The translations under genes and the position numbers were made by a program. The notes under the pieces are model-generated. The model saw only the letters and a list, made by a program, of their open reading frames with translations, searched no databases and had not been told where the DNA came from. From JAWOLE01 sp963815655 (GTDB lineage: Bacteria > Acidobacteriota > Thermoanaerobaculia > UBA5066 > Gp7-AA6): DNA of 64,000 nt. Below, one piece after another: positions 35,356-43,710 of the stretch. Each line of letters opens with the position of its first letter. Position 1 is the stretch's first letter. Location of the stretch: the NCBI GenBank assembly GCA_963815655.1, contig CAWFHK010000001.1, forward strand, positions 1,922,001 to 1,986,000, in the 5' to 3' direction.

Positions 35356-36600
35356 TCAGCGCCGGCCCGACTTCTTCTTCGAAGAGGGGGGCGGCTGCTG
35401 CGACGGGGCGCTCGGCTTCGCGGGGGCGGGCACCGGGACGAGCTTGCGGCGCGAGGACCATTGTTTCCAGATCACGACGATCGGGGACGCGACGTAGATC
35501 GAGGAGTAGGTCCCGATGATGATGCCGATGATCAGCGTCAGGGCGAACGTGTTCAGGACCTCGCCTCCCAGGACGAAGAGCGCCACGACCACGAGCATCG
35601 TGGCCCCGGAGGTCAGCACCGTGCGCGACAGCGTCTGGTTGATCGAGCGGTTGATGATCGTCTCGAGGGGCTCCTTCTTGGGAGTGCGCTGGTTTTCCCG
35701 GACCCGGTCGAAGACGACGACCGTGTCGTTGACCGAGTAGCCGACGAGCGTCAGGATCGCCGCGACGACGACCAGGTTGAACTCGCGCCCGAAGAGGGCG
35801 AGCAACCCGACCGTGATGAGCGTGTCGTGGATCAGGGCGACGACCGCGCCGACTCCGAAGGGGAGGGAGCGGAAGCGCCAGGCGATGTAGATGAGCATCC
35901 CGGCGATGGACGTCGCGATCGCCCAGAGCGCCTTCTGGCGCAGGTCCGCTCCGACCTGGGGACCGACGCTGCCGGCCGAGAGCAGCACGAAGGGACCCGT
36001 GACCGCGTTCGACTGGAGCCAGGCCTTGACCTCCGCGGAGAGGCCCGGCACGGTGGCGACGTCGGAGAGGGAGCGGAACACTCCCATCTCGGAGCGCCGG
36101 GCGATGACCTGTTCGGCGATCCGGCCATAGGAGTCGGCCGGCGTTTGCCCGCTCTTGCCGGCGACGTGGTCGGGGTCGGCGGCCGTCAGGCGCGCGGCCA
36201 GGCTGTCGCGCCCCTGGACGTTCAGGTCGATCTTGGCGGCGTCCGCGGGCGAGCCGGTTCCCTGGCGCAGGAGGGCGAGGACCTCGGCCGTGATGTCCCT
36301 CCCCTCGTTCTTCTGCTGCTGCACCCGGATCAGGACCTCGTTCTTCTCGACGGCCTCGTAGCGCTGGATGCCGGTGTCCCCGAAATGCCCGGCGTCCAGG
36401 AGCTTGCGCAGGTGATCGATGTCGGGGCGCGACCCGAAGCGCAGCGCAATCTGCGTGCCGCCGGCGAAGTCGATCCCGAACTTCAGCCCCTTCTGGACGA
36501 AGATCGCGAGAAGCCCCACGAGGATCAGGATCCAGGAGGCCCCGATGGCCCACCACTTCCAGCGGAGGAAATCGATGTTCGTCTGGCGGAAAAGTTCCAT
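35356..36600 (-). CDS. secF: Protein translocase subunit SecF
   Basis: 414 residues, longer than E. coli SecF (323). Six transmembrane segments. N-terminal LFRQTNIDFLRWKWWAIGASW and the conserved GIDFAGGTQI; the later signature VGYSVNDTVVVFDRVRENQR. The first periplasmic loop carries an insertion (about residues 110-210) with helix-hairpin-helix-like sequence (TVPGLSAEVKAWLQS), which accounts for the extra length. The C-terminus is a basic, Pro-rich tail (KLVPVPAPAKP). Works with SecD to draw preproteins across the inner membrane using the proton gradient. Confidence 0.95.
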   Translation of the reverse strand: MELFRQTNIDFLRWKWWAIGASWILILVGLLAIFVQKGLKFGIDFAGGTQIALRFGSRPDIDHLRKLLDAGHFGDTGIQRYEAVEKNEVLIRVQQQKNEGRDITAEVLALLRQGTGSPADAAKIDLNVQGRDSLAARLTAADPDHVAGKSGQTPADSYGRIAEQVIARRSEMGVFRSLSDVATVPGLSAEVKAWLQSNAVTGPFVLLSAGSVGPQVGADLRQKALWAIATSIAGMLIYIAWRFRSLPFGVGAVVALIHDTLITVGLLALFGREFNLVVVAAILTLVGYSVNDTVVVFDRVRENQRTPKKEPLETIINRSINQTLSRTVLTSGATMLVVVALFVLGGEVLNTFALTLIIGIIIGTYSSIYVASPIVVIWKQWSSRRKLVPVPAPAKPSAPSQQPPPSSKKKSGRR

Positions 36601-36608
36601 TGACTGCC

Positions 36609-38213
36609 TCAGATCGAAAGCGCGTCGATGTGCTGCCGCCGGCCGTACTCGAGCTCGAAGACCGTGTGCGACACGAACACGGCCGTGAAGACCGAGATCA
36701 GCAGACCGATGATCAGCGTGACGGCGAACCCCTTCACCGGCCCGGTGCCGAACTGGAAGAGGAAGATCGCCGAGATGATGACGGTGATGTGGGTGTCGAT
36801 GATCGTCGCGAAGGCCTTGGAGAACCCGTTCTCGATCGCGGTCTTCGGCGCGCGGCCGCCGCGCAGCTCCTCGCGGATGCGCTCGAAGATCAGGACGTTC
36901 GAGTCGACGGCCATGCCGATCGTCAGGATGAAGCCCGCGATGCCGGGGAGCGTCAGCGTCGCATTGAAGAGCGACATGGCGCCCAGGAGCAGGATCGCGT
37001 TCAGGAGGAGTGCGAGCACGGCGTTCCAGCCCGCCCGCCGGTAGTAGACGACGACGGCGATGAAGACGAGCAGGGCGCCGGCGACGGAGGCCGTGATCCC
37101 CTTCTTGATCGAATCGAGCCCGAGCGACGGCCCGACGGTCCGCTCCTCGAGGTACGTCAGCCCCGCCGGGAGCGCGCCGGCGCGCAGGACGAGCGCCAGG
37201 TCGTTGGCCTCCTCGGCAGTGAAGCTGCCGGTGATCTGCCCCGTGTCGGTGATCCGCTCGTGGATCCGCGGGGCCGACTGCACGCGCTTGTCCAGGATGA
37301 TCGCGAGGAACTTGCCGACGTTGGCGCCGGTGGACGCGCCGAACTTGTCCGCGCCGGCCGCCGTGAGGAAGAAGGTCACGGAGCTCGAGCCGAACTGGCC
37401 GCGGGAGGGGCGGGCGTTCTTCAGGTCGCGGCCGGTGATCACGGCGGCTTTCTTGACGAGATACCAGTTGGGCTGGCGCTGTCCCGGCTGGGCCTTCTCC
37501 TCGACCAGCTCCGATTGCGGGGGGACGACGCCGTTGGGCGCCAGCGCGTTCTTGTCGGTGGACGGCCCCTGCTCGACGAGCTTCAGCTCCAGGAAGGCGG
37601 TGCTCTTGATCAGGTCCTTGACGCGCTTGGGGTCGTCGATGCCGGGCAGCTGCACCAGGATCCGGTCCGTGCCCTCGCGGGCGATCAGGGGCTCGGCCAC
37701 TCCGAACTCATCCACGCGGTTGCGGATCGTCTCGACCGCCTGCGCCACCGCGTTGTCTTCGGTCTGGCGGCGGCTGACGTCCTTCAGGGTGAAGCTCCAT
37801 TTGCCGCCGGCCGATCCCACGTTCCACTCGGCGAGCCAGCGCTTGGAGATCTCGTCGAGCTTCTTCTCGTCCGTCTGCGGGGTGACCCCGATCGTGAAGG
37901 AGCCCTCGGAGGGGTATTCCACGGGCCCGAGCACGACCTGCTGGTCGCGGGCCTGGTTCTGAAGCTGTTCGACCGCGTCGTCCCGCTCGGCCTTCACGGC
38001 GTCGGCCGTGTTGACCTGGAGGACGAGATGGATGCCCCCGCGCAGGTCGAGCCCCAGCTTGATCCCCTTCTTCAGGGCCTCGGAGAGGGGGGGTGATCCG
38101 GGTCCCACCCACTCCTTCCGGGCGTGCGAATACCCGGTCACGACGTAGCCGGCGACGAGGCCGGCCACCACCAGCACGATCATCAAGACCCGCCAACGAA
38201 CCCGCTTGGACAA
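36609..38213 (-). CDS. secD: Protein translocase subunit SecD
   Basis: 534 residues. N-terminal transmembrane helix, then IKLGLDLRGGIHLVLQV, the periplasmic P1 head (VETIRNRVDEFGV, ILVQLPGIDDPKRVKDLI), the P4/P5 region (FTAEEANDLALVLRAGALP) and five C-terminal membrane helices with GMAVDSNVLIFERIREE. The stop is 8 bp from secF, forming a secDF pair. A terminator-like hairpin lies between secD and yajC upstream. Confidence 0.96.
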   Translation of the reverse strand: MSKRVRWRVLMIVLVVAGLVAGYVVTGYSHARKEWVGPGSPPLSEALKKGIKLGLDLRGGIHLVLQVNTADAVKAERDDAVEQLQNQARDQQVVLGPVEYPSEGSFTIGVTPQTDEKKLDEISKRWLAEWNVGSAGGKWSFTLKDVSRRQTEDNAVAQAVETIRNRVDEFGVAEPLIAREGTDRILVQLPGIDDPKRVKDLIKSTAFLELKLVEQGPSTDKNALAPNGVVPPQSELVEEKAQPGQRQPNWYLVKKAAVITGRDLKNARPSRGQFGSSSVTFFLTAAGADKFGASTGANVGKFLAIILDKRVQSAPRIHERITDTGQITGSFTAEEANDLALVLRAGALPAGLTYLEERTVGPSLGLDSIKKGITASVAGALLVFIAVVVYYRRAGWNAVLALLLNAILLLGAMSLFNATLTLPGIAGFILTIGMAVDSNVLIFERIREELRGGRAPKTAIENGFSKAFATIIDTHITVIISAIFLFQFGTGPVKGFAVTLIIGLLISVFTAVFVSHTVFELEYGRRQHIDALSI

Positions 38214-38254
38214 GGAAGTCCCCCTTTTTGAGAACGGTGGAGTGTACAGGAAAT

Positions 38255-38289
38255 CGCTACGAGCTGTCAGCTCATGGCGATTAGCTAAA
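38255..38289. repeat. Heptad-repeat array 8 (NGCTNNN words)
   Basis: Five 7-bp units: CGCTACG, AGCTGTC, AGCTCAT, GGCGATT, AGCTAAA. Same word family as array 1. It lies between secD and yajC and merges with the yajC hairpin. Confidence 0.65.
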
Positions 38290-38313
38290 AACCGCGCCTA
38301 AGGCGCGGTTTTT
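38287..38313. terminator. Bidirectional intrinsic terminator with the yajC stop codon in its loop
   Basis: Perfect 12-bp inverted repeat AAAAACCGCGCC / GGCGCGGTTTTT around a three-base loop that contains the yajC stop. T runs flank both sides, so it could terminate in either direction. It stands between yajC and secD, genes usually co-transcribed, implying secD has its own promoter or readthrough. Confidence 0.75.
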
Positions 38314-38618
38314 TCCGGCTCGCCCGCGAGCCCGGCGACCGCGCTGCGCAGGACCTTGACCTTGACGTTGGTGGAGATCTCCAGGACCAGGAAGCCCCGC
38401 TCCTCGTCGAGAGCCGCGATGCGCCCGAAGATCCCTCCGTTGGTGACGACCTCGTCTCCCTTCTTCAACTTCGACAGCATCTCCTGTGCCTTCTTCTGTT
38501 TCTTGCGCATCGGCGCGATCAGCAGGAAATAGAAGATGACGAAGATGAAGATCATCGGGGCGAACTGGAGGAGTCCGCCGGGACCCTGGGAGGGGGCCGC
38601 CTGCAGCAACTGGATCAT
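38298..38618 (-). CDS. yajC: Preprotein translocase accessory subunit YajC
   Basis: 106 residues. One N-terminal membrane helix (FAPMIFIFVIFYFLLIAPM) preceded by a short Gln/Pro/Gly-rich head, then the conserved RKKQKKAQEMLSKLKKGDEVVTNGGIFG region (seen in parts as KKGDEVVTNGGI) and IAALDEERGFLVLEI. It joins SecDF as an accessory of the Sec translocon. The stop codon sits in the loop of a perfect terminator-like hairpin. Confidence 0.95.
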   Translation of the reverse strand: MIQLLQAAPSQGPGGLLQFAPMIFIFVIFYFLLIAPMRKKQKKAQEMLSKLKKGDEVVTNGGIFGRIAALDEERGFLVLEISTNVKVKVLRSAVAGLAGEPEKTAP

Positions 38619-38635
38619 GGCGGCAGATCATACCC

Positions 38636-38741
38636 GAGACGTTCAGCGTGAGACGTTAAGCGTCAAAACGTGGCCGGACCGCGGCTCCGGACCGCGGCTC
38701 CGGACCGCGTCTTACGTCTTCCGTTTCACGTTTTACGGCTT
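38636..38741. repeat. Heptad-repeat inverted array 9 (ACGTNNN words) with a 13-bp tandem repeat
   Basis: Left arm 38636-38677: GAGACGT, TCAGCGT, GAGACGT, TAAGCGT, CAAAACG, TGGCCGG. Right arm 38707-38741: GCGTCTT, ACGTCTT, CCGTTTC, ACGTTTT, ACGGCTT. The arms are reverse complements in pattern. Between them GGACCGCGGCTCC is repeated 2.6 times (38676-38709). The right arm extends over the dipeptidase stop codon. Confidence 0.85.
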
Positions 38742-39986
38742 GGAGAACGGGAACGGGCTCTCGGGCGGCGGGACGGTCTTCCGCGCCGCTTCGGCGCGCT
38801 CCCAGAAGGCCAGGAAGTTCTCGCCGAGCACGCCGCGGACGACCTGCTCGGAGTGGCCGCGGCGCAGGAGCTCCTCCGCCACGACCGGGAGCTTCGAGAT
38901 GTCCTCGAGCCCGTCCGGGGGGTCGTCGATCCCGTCGTAGTCGGTGCCGAGGCCGACGGCCCGCGGGCCCGCGATGCGGATCACCCGCTCGATGTGGTCC
39001 ACGACAGCCGTCCAGCTCGCGCGGGGGCGCTGCGCGTTCTCGAGGAGAGCCGAGATCTCCGCGTCCCTCTTCTTCGGGTCGTCCTTCAGGCGCTCCGCAA
39101 TCTCCGCGGCCTTCGGCGCGAGAGCGGCCTTTCTCGCCTCGAAGTCGTCCACGACCTTCTGGTCCACGAAGGTCGAGCTGAAGTTGATCATCACGACCCC
39201 GCCCTTCGCGGCGATCGCCTTGATCTGCTCGTCGGTCAGGTTGCGCGGCATGTCGGCGAGCGCTCGGCAGGAGGAATGGGAGGCGAAGATGGGAGCCCGG
39301 GAGACTTCGAGGACGTCGGCGATCGTCTTGTCGGAGACGTGGGAGACGTCCACGAGCATCCCGAGCCGGTTCATCTCGAGCACGACCTCGCGGCCGAGGT
39401 CCGTCAACCCGTTGTGAGCCGCCGTCTTCTTCGGGTCGTACGAGAACTCGAAGAAGGACCCGGAGGAGTCCGCCCAGTCGTTCGTGTTCGTGTGGGTCAG
39501 CGTCATGTAGCGGGCGCCCAGGCGGTGGAATGCGGAGAGGGCCGCGAGGGAGTCCTCGATGGCGTGCCCCCCCTCGATCCCGATCAGGACGGCGATCTTC
39601 CCGTTCTTCTTCGCCGCGCGGACGCCCGCGGGCGAGTCGGCGAAGACGAGGTCCTTCGGGTGAGACTCGACCAGACGTTGGATCAGGTCGATGAACTCGA
39701 GCGCCTTCCCCGCCGCCTTTCCAGCCGCCGCGTACGAGGAGGACACGTAGGCTGCGAGAAACGGCGCCGTGACGCCCCCTTCCCTCCAGCGCGGGATGTC
39801 CACGTGCCCGGTCTTCTGCCGCGTCCCGATGTCCACCCACTCCTTTTCGAGCTGCTCCGGCACGTCCTCGTGCGTGTCCACAACGACCGCGCTCTTGATC
39901 AGGCGCGCCGCCCGGGCCTTGACGTCCTCCGCCGGTCCCGGCAGCGCGAGAAGGGACAGGACCAGTACGCCGGCGGCTTTTTTCAT
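38733..39986 (-). CDS. Membrane dipeptidase, peptidase family M19
   Basis: 417 residues with a signal peptide (MKKAAGVLVLSLLALPGPAE). Zinc-site motifs of renal-type dipeptidase: HxD in VVVDTHEDVPEQL, the bridging Glu region GIEGGHAIED, HTNTNDWADS, VDVSHVSDKTI, FASHSSCRAL, and LGTDYDGIDD. It cleaves dipeptides, including those with D-residues, in the periplasm. The ATG is only 23 bp from the divergent nitroreductase start. Confidence 0.93.
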   Translation of the reverse strand: MKKAAGVLVLSLLALPGPAEDVKARAARLIKSAVVVDTHEDVPEQLEKEWVDIGTRQKTGHVDIPRWREGGVTAPFLAAYVSSSYAAAGKAAGKALEFIDLIQRLVESHPKDLVFADSPAGVRAAKKNGKIAVLIGIEGGHAIEDSLAALSAFHRLGARYMTLTHTNTNDWADSSGSFFEFSYDPKKTAAHNGLTDLGREVVLEMNRLGMLVDVSHVSDKTIADVLEVSRAPIFASHSSCRALADMPRNLTDEQIKAIAAKGGVVMINFSSTFVDQKVVDDFEARKAALAPKAAEIAERLKDDPKKRDAEISALLENAQRPRASWTAVVDHIERVIRIAGPRAVGLGTDYDGIDDPPDGLEDISKLPVVAEELLRRGHSEQVVRGVLGENFLAFWERAEAARKTVPPPESPFPFSKP

Positions 39987-39997
39987 GAAGGACAGGC

Positions 39998-40003
39998 TAT
40001 AAC
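39998..40003. promoter_or_regulatory. Candidate shared -10 element between divergent genes
   Basis: TATAAC on the plus strand ends 6 nt before the nitroreductase ATG. The same bases give TTATAG or TATAGC on the minus strand, about 9-12 nt before the dipeptidase ATG. If used, the nitroreductase transcript would be leaderless. No clear -35 is visible on either strand. Confidence 0.35.
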
Positions 40004-40009
40004 AGCGGC

Positions 40010-40714
40010 ATGAAAGAGCCGCCCCGATTCGTCCCGCTCCAATTCGAGAGGCTCGAGCCCGGCGAGCAGGCCCGCCGCGCCGAAGAGCTCCTCGAGCGCC
40101 TTTCGACCCGCAGAACGGTAAGGGATTTCTCCCCCGAGCCCGTCCCCTTCCGGCTCGTGCGCGACGCGATCCGGACGGCGGCGTCGGCGCCGTCGGGGGC
40201 GAACCGGCAGCCCTGGCGCTTCGTCGTCGTCGCCGACCCGGCCGTCAAGAGGGAGATCCGGATCGCGGCGGAGGCCGAGGAAAAGGAGAGCTACGAGCGG
40301 CGGATGCCGGAGGAGTGGCTCGAGGCCCTTGCGCCTCTCGGCACCGACTGGCGAAAGCCGTTCCTGGAGACGGCGCCCTTTCTGATCGCCGTCTTCAAGA
40401 TGGATTTCGAGCCGGTCCCGACGGCCGGAGCCGTGGACGACGGGACGGCCCGGACGCGAAAGAACTACTACGCCTCGGAGTCCGTCGGGATCGCCTGCGG
40501 CTTTCTCCTCGCCGCCCTCCACCTTTCCGGCCTCGCCACGCTGACGCACACCCCGTCGCCCATGGGCTTCCTGAACCGGATCCTCGGGCGCCCGCCGCAC
40601 GAGAAGCCGTACCTGCTCATCCCCGTCGGCTACCCCGCGCCCGGCGCGAAGGTCCCGGACATCTCTAAGAAGGGCCTCGAGGAAGTGATGTCGGTCGTGG
40701 GGGACGTGGACTAG
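40010..40714 (+). CDS. Nitroreductase-family flavoprotein resembling iodotyrosine deiodinase
   Basis: 234 residues, FMN nitroreductase fold. FMN-binding Arg motif STRRTVRDFSPEPV, then ASAPSGANRQPWRFVVV. The lid region EEKESYERRMPEEWLEAL, followed by DWRKPFLETAP, matches the iodotyrosine deiodinase (IYD) pattern: a Glu four residues before a Tyr, and a Lys 21 residues after it. These three bind the amino-acid zwitterion in IYD. C-terminal HTPSPMGFLNRILGRP is also typical. It may reductively dehalogenate a halotyrosine or act on a related phenol; activity is inferred. The start is an ATG 23 bp from the divergent dipeptidase. Confidence 0.85.
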   Translation: MKEPPRFVPLQFERLEPGEQARRAEELLERLSTRRTVRDFSPEPVPFRLVRDAIRTAASAPSGANRQPWRFVVVADPAVKREIRIAAEAEEKESYERRMPEEWLEALAPLGTDWRKPFLETAPFLIAVFKMDFEPVPTAGAVDDGTARTRKNYYASESVGIACGFLLAALHLSGLATLTHTPSPMGFLNRILGRPPHEKPYLLIPVGYPAPGAKVPDISKKGLEEVMSVVGDVD

Positions 40715-40716
40715 AC

Positions 40717-41227
40717 GTCATTTCTCAACACGTTGTTGCCACGAAACAGCGAGCGTGGAAGGCAAGAGAGGGGATCCCATCCCGAGCTCTGGCTGACAAT
40801 CCGCCCCGGCGTCGGGCTGCCTCCCTCCGGCGGCACGCTCGGGCAGGCGGCGACGGGAGAACCGGCCCTCGCTCTATCGCGAAGGCGCAGAGGCAGCGAG
40901 GCCGCGGAGGATTCTTTCTGGTGCGCCTTCGCTCACGGCCACCTGAGGGAGGCGTCCCGCTGCCGGGGCTGAAGCCCGGCTCAATTGGCCGGGATGTAGC
41001 CCGGAGGCGCCGGCGTCGCCGGCAGCGGCCCTGTCCGCGGCCCACACCACGAACCTCGTTTCGCGATGCGTCCTCAGTGCCCTCGGACCGGAGCGGCGGC
41101 CCGGAGGCTCTCCGGGCGGCTCGGCCGCCGCGTGCCGCGGAGGGCGACGACGGCGACTCCGGGCGGATCCTTCGCGAGCAATCGCCGAGGGACCGCGCCG
41201 ACCGGGAGCAGTATCCTGAGAAATGAC
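40717..41227. mobile_element. 511-bp gene-free element with perfect 11-bp inverted ends
   Basis: Left end GTCATTTCTCA (40717-40727) and right end TGAGAAATGAC (41217-41227) are exact reverse complements. The interior has no credible reading frame: long open frames exist on both strands but are Arg/Pro/Ala-rich shadows. It contains several short palindromes (GGGCTGAAGCCC, and CCGGG-ATGTA-GCCCGG). It occupies most of the 594-bp gap between the nitroreductase and tgt genes. Most likely a decayed or non-autonomous mobile element; chance pairing of 11-bp ends cannot be excluded. Confidence 0.45.
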
Positions 41228-41308
41228 AACTCGACCGAAGCGGTTCCAGACGCGCGCCCGCAAGGCCCCTCGGACATGGCGCCACCGGGGGGACAACGCG
41301 CCGGGGAA

Positions 41309-42424
41309 TCACGCCGAGGACGGGTCGTCGATCTTCCCTTCCGGAGGCGCGGCGAGTCTCTCGAGCGTGCCGGCTTCGAGCGCTTCACGGATCCGCTTCA
41401 TCCAGTCGAGATAGAAGAAGACGTTGTGGAGGGAGAGGAGCATCGGCGCGGAGAAATCCTTCAGGACGAAGAGATTCCGGAGGTAGGCGCGGCTGTGCCG
41501 CCGGCAGACGGGGCAGCGGCATTCCGGATCGAGCGGCGAGAGATCGTCCTTGAAGCGCTCGTGCTTGATCGTGACCTCGCCCCTTCGCGTGTAGACGTGT
41601 CCCATCCGGCCATTGCGGGTCGGGAGGACGCAGTCGAAGAGGTCGCAGCCCGCGCGCACGGAGGCGAGCAGATCGGCGGGCGTGCCGACGCCCATGAGAT
41701 ACCGCGGCTTCCCCTCCGGGAGGAGCGCGGCCGAGAGCGCCGTGATCGAGCGGATCGCCTCCTTCGTTTCTCCGACGGCCACACCGCCGATCGCATACCC
41801 CGGCAGGTCGAGGTCGAGAAGAGGGGGGGCCGACCGGCGGCGCAGGTCCTCGTGAGTCCCCCCCTGAAGGATCGCGAAGAGGAGTCCCGGGCCGCGGTAG
41901 GCGCGCCGGGACCGGAGGGCCCAGTCCTCCGAGAGCCGGCAGGCCCTCTCGACCTCCGCGCGCTCCGCCGGGAACGGAGGACAGACGTCGAGGGCCATCG
42001 CGATGTCCACGCCGAAGCCCGCCTGGAGCTCCATCGCGCGCTCGGGAGTCAGGAAGTGCGGGCTGCCGTCCTCCGGTCCGCGGAACTCGACCCCCTCCTC
42101 CGTGATCACGCGGCGGGAGGCGAGGCTCATGATCTGAAATCCCCCCGAGTCCGTCAGGATCGCCCGGTCCCAGCCGATGAACGCGTGGAGCCCGCCGGCC
42201 GCGCGGATCGTCTCCTCCCCCGGCCGCACCATCAGGTGATAGGTGTTGGCGAGAACGGCCCGGCAGTCCCACTCCACCAGCCGGTCGAACTCCACTCCCT
42301 TCACCGCGCCCCGGGTTCCCACCGGCAGAAAGCAGGGCGTCTCGATATCGCCGTGCTTCGTTGTCAACACGCCGCGCCGCGCGCCTGAGGCGGCGTCGCG
42401 GCTAGAGAGGGTGAACGCTGGCAT
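41309..42424 (-). CDS. tgt: Queuine tRNA-ribosyltransferase (TGT)
   Basis: 371 residues. Exchanges guanine-34 for the queuosine precursor in GUN-anticodon tRNAs. Nucleophile Asp region FDCVLPTRNGRMGHVYTRRG, catalytic Asp in LTDSGGFQIMSL, VGTRGAVKGV and the C-terminal zinc site CRCPVCRRHSRAYLRNLF, all as in bacterial TGT. Often grouped with yajC-secDF; here it is on the same strand but separated by the dipeptidase and nitroreductase genes. No other queuosine genes are in the window. Start ATG at 42424. Confidence 0.97.
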   Translation of the reverse strand: MPAFTLSSRDAASGARRGVLTTKHGDIETPCFLPVGTRGAVKGVEFDRLVEWDCRAVLANTYHLMVRPGEETIRAAGGLHAFIGWDRAILTDSGGFQIMSLASRRVITEEGVEFRGPEDGSPHFLTPERAMELQAGFGVDIAMALDVCPPFPAERAEVERACRLSEDWALRSRRAYRGPGLLFAILQGGTHEDLRRRSAPPLLDLDLPGYAIGGVAVGETKEAIRSITALSAALLPEGKPRYLMGVGTPADLLASVRAGCDLFDCVLPTRNGRMGHVYTRRGEVTIKHERFKDDLSPLDPECRCPVCRRHSRAYLRNLFVLKDFSAPMLLSLHNVFFYLDWMKRIREALEAGTLERLAAPPEGKIDDPSSA

Positions 42425-42426
42425 GA

Positions 42427-42521
42427 GTGAATTGTGAATTGTGAATTGTGAGTTGTGAATAGGTTGAAAGGGTCGTGTTCGCCCTTATTCACCATTCACA
42501 ATTCACAATTCACAACTTCCT
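42427..42521. repeat. Heptad-repeat inverted array 10 (GTGAATT words)
   Basis: Left arm 42427-42468: GTGAATT three times, GTGAGTT, GTGAATA, GGTTGAA. Right arm 42487-42521: ATTCACC, ATTCACA three times, ACTTCCT. Perfectly complementary in pattern. It fills the gap between tgt and the outer-membrane protein gene and ends at the latter's stop. Confidence 0.92.
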
Positions 42522-43705
42522 CAGAACCTCAACCGCCCGTCGAGCGCGGCTCCGACGTCGCGGCGGTTCGTCGAGGAGAGGGAGAGTCCTCCTTCGGAGG
42601 AGAAGACGACGGCGGCGTTGACCGAGAGCTTGTTCAAGCCGAGGCCGAACCCCGCCGAGTAGGCCCAGTGCTGGTCCGGCGCGCCGCTGTCGCGGAACGT
42701 GCCGACGCGGACCGCGAAGAGGGGAAACCGGACCTCGGCCCCCACGCAGAACTGGCGGCTCCGGCCTCCCGGCACGAGGGTGTCCGTCTCGCGAAGGTCG
42801 TAGTCGGCCGCGATCGTGAGCGCCCCGACCGGTTCCGCGGCCACGCCGGCCCGCAGCGTGCGCGGAAGGCGGATCGTCGCGGGCGCGCCGGCGAGGGTCG
42901 GATCGGCGGGGTCGTTCTTCACGTTGAATTCCGGCTCATTGACCGCCGTCGAGACGAGTCCCACGCGCGCCTTGCCGAGGATGTTGACCATGCCGCCGAC
43001 GTCGAAGGCGAAGCGGCCCGTGTCGAGCCCGTTCTCCTTCAGCGCCTTCCGGGCGAGACCCGCCGGATCCGACGACCCCTCGTCGAAGAGGGCGGAGCGG
43101 ACGAAGTAGGTGCGCCCCTGGACGTAGCGGGCCGTCGCGCCGACCAGGAGGACCTTCTCGAAGAAGGACATCGCGTAGGCGAGCCGCGCCTCGCGCGCCT
43201 CGAGCCCCGCGAAGGAGAGGGCGCTCTGGTTGTTGAAGAAGCCGGTCTCCGGATCGTTTCCGGGCAGCACGCGGACCAGGTCGATGTTCGGAGAGACGCC
43301 GGCAAGCGCGAGGTCGCCGATTCCGAGCGCCCACCCCCCCTTTCCGAAGGCGAGGCCGGCGACTCCCGACGCCACCACCCCAGTCCCGGGAGCGGCGAGC
43401 CTCCGCAGGTCCGCGACGCCCGCAGCGATCGCCGCCGGATCGAGCCCGGCGAGATCGATCGAGGAGAGGCGGTCCACGATCGAAGTGAAGTCGTTGCGGT
43501 TGGTGGCGACGCCGCCGGCGAAGAGATCCACGTCGAGCCGGGGATCGCGGGCGAATCCGGCGGGGTTCGTCCAGAGCGCGGTCCCGTCGTCGGCGACGGC
43601 CACGGCGGCGCCGGCCATCCCCGCCGCGCGGGGGCCGACGAACGGCGATTGGGCAATCAAGGCGGATGAGAAGAAGAGAAGCGACAGCGACACCGCCGCC
43701 GTCAA
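42521..43705 (-). CDS. PorV/PorQ-like outer-membrane beta-barrel protein
   Basis: About 394 residues from a TTG at 43705, giving a signal peptide MTAAVSLSLLFFSSALIAQ. Upstream in-frame sequence is translated from a heptad repeat and is unlikely to be native, although the frame stays open to 43780. The N-terminal mature sequence FVGPRAAGMAGAAVAVADDGTALWTNPAGFARD is split by the FadL/PorV-type NPAG motif. The remainder is an alternating beta-barrel pattern (for example FGKGGWALGIGDLALAG). Proteins of this group are outer-membrane porin-like or type 9 secretion-linked carriers; the ligand is unknown. Confidence 0.8.
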   Translation of the reverse strand: MTAAVSLSLLFFSSALIAQSPFVGPRAAGMAGAAVAVADDGTALWTNPAGFARDPRLDVDLFAGGVATNRNDFTSIVDRLSSIDLAGLDPAAIAAGVADLRRLAAPGTGVVASGVAGLAFGKGGWALGIGDLALAGVSPNIDLVRVLPGNDPETGFFNNQSALSFAGLEAREARLAYAMSFFEKVLLVGATARYVQGRTYFVRSALFDEGSSDPAGLARKALKENGLDTGRFAFDVGGMVNILGKARVGLVSTAVNEPEFNVKNDPADPTLAGAPATIRLPRTLRAGVAAEPVGALTIAADYDLRETDTLVPGGRSRQFCVGAEVRFPLFAVRVGTFRDSGAPDQHWAYSAGFGLGLNKLSVNAAVVFSSEGGLSLSSTNRRDVGAALDGRLRF

Positions 43706-43710
43706 GAGGC

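Noticed and set aside
40725..41312. 195-codon minus-strand frame in the gene-free stretch
   Set aside because: Arg/Ser/Pro-rich translation, overlapping equally open frames on the other strand, and no ribosome site.
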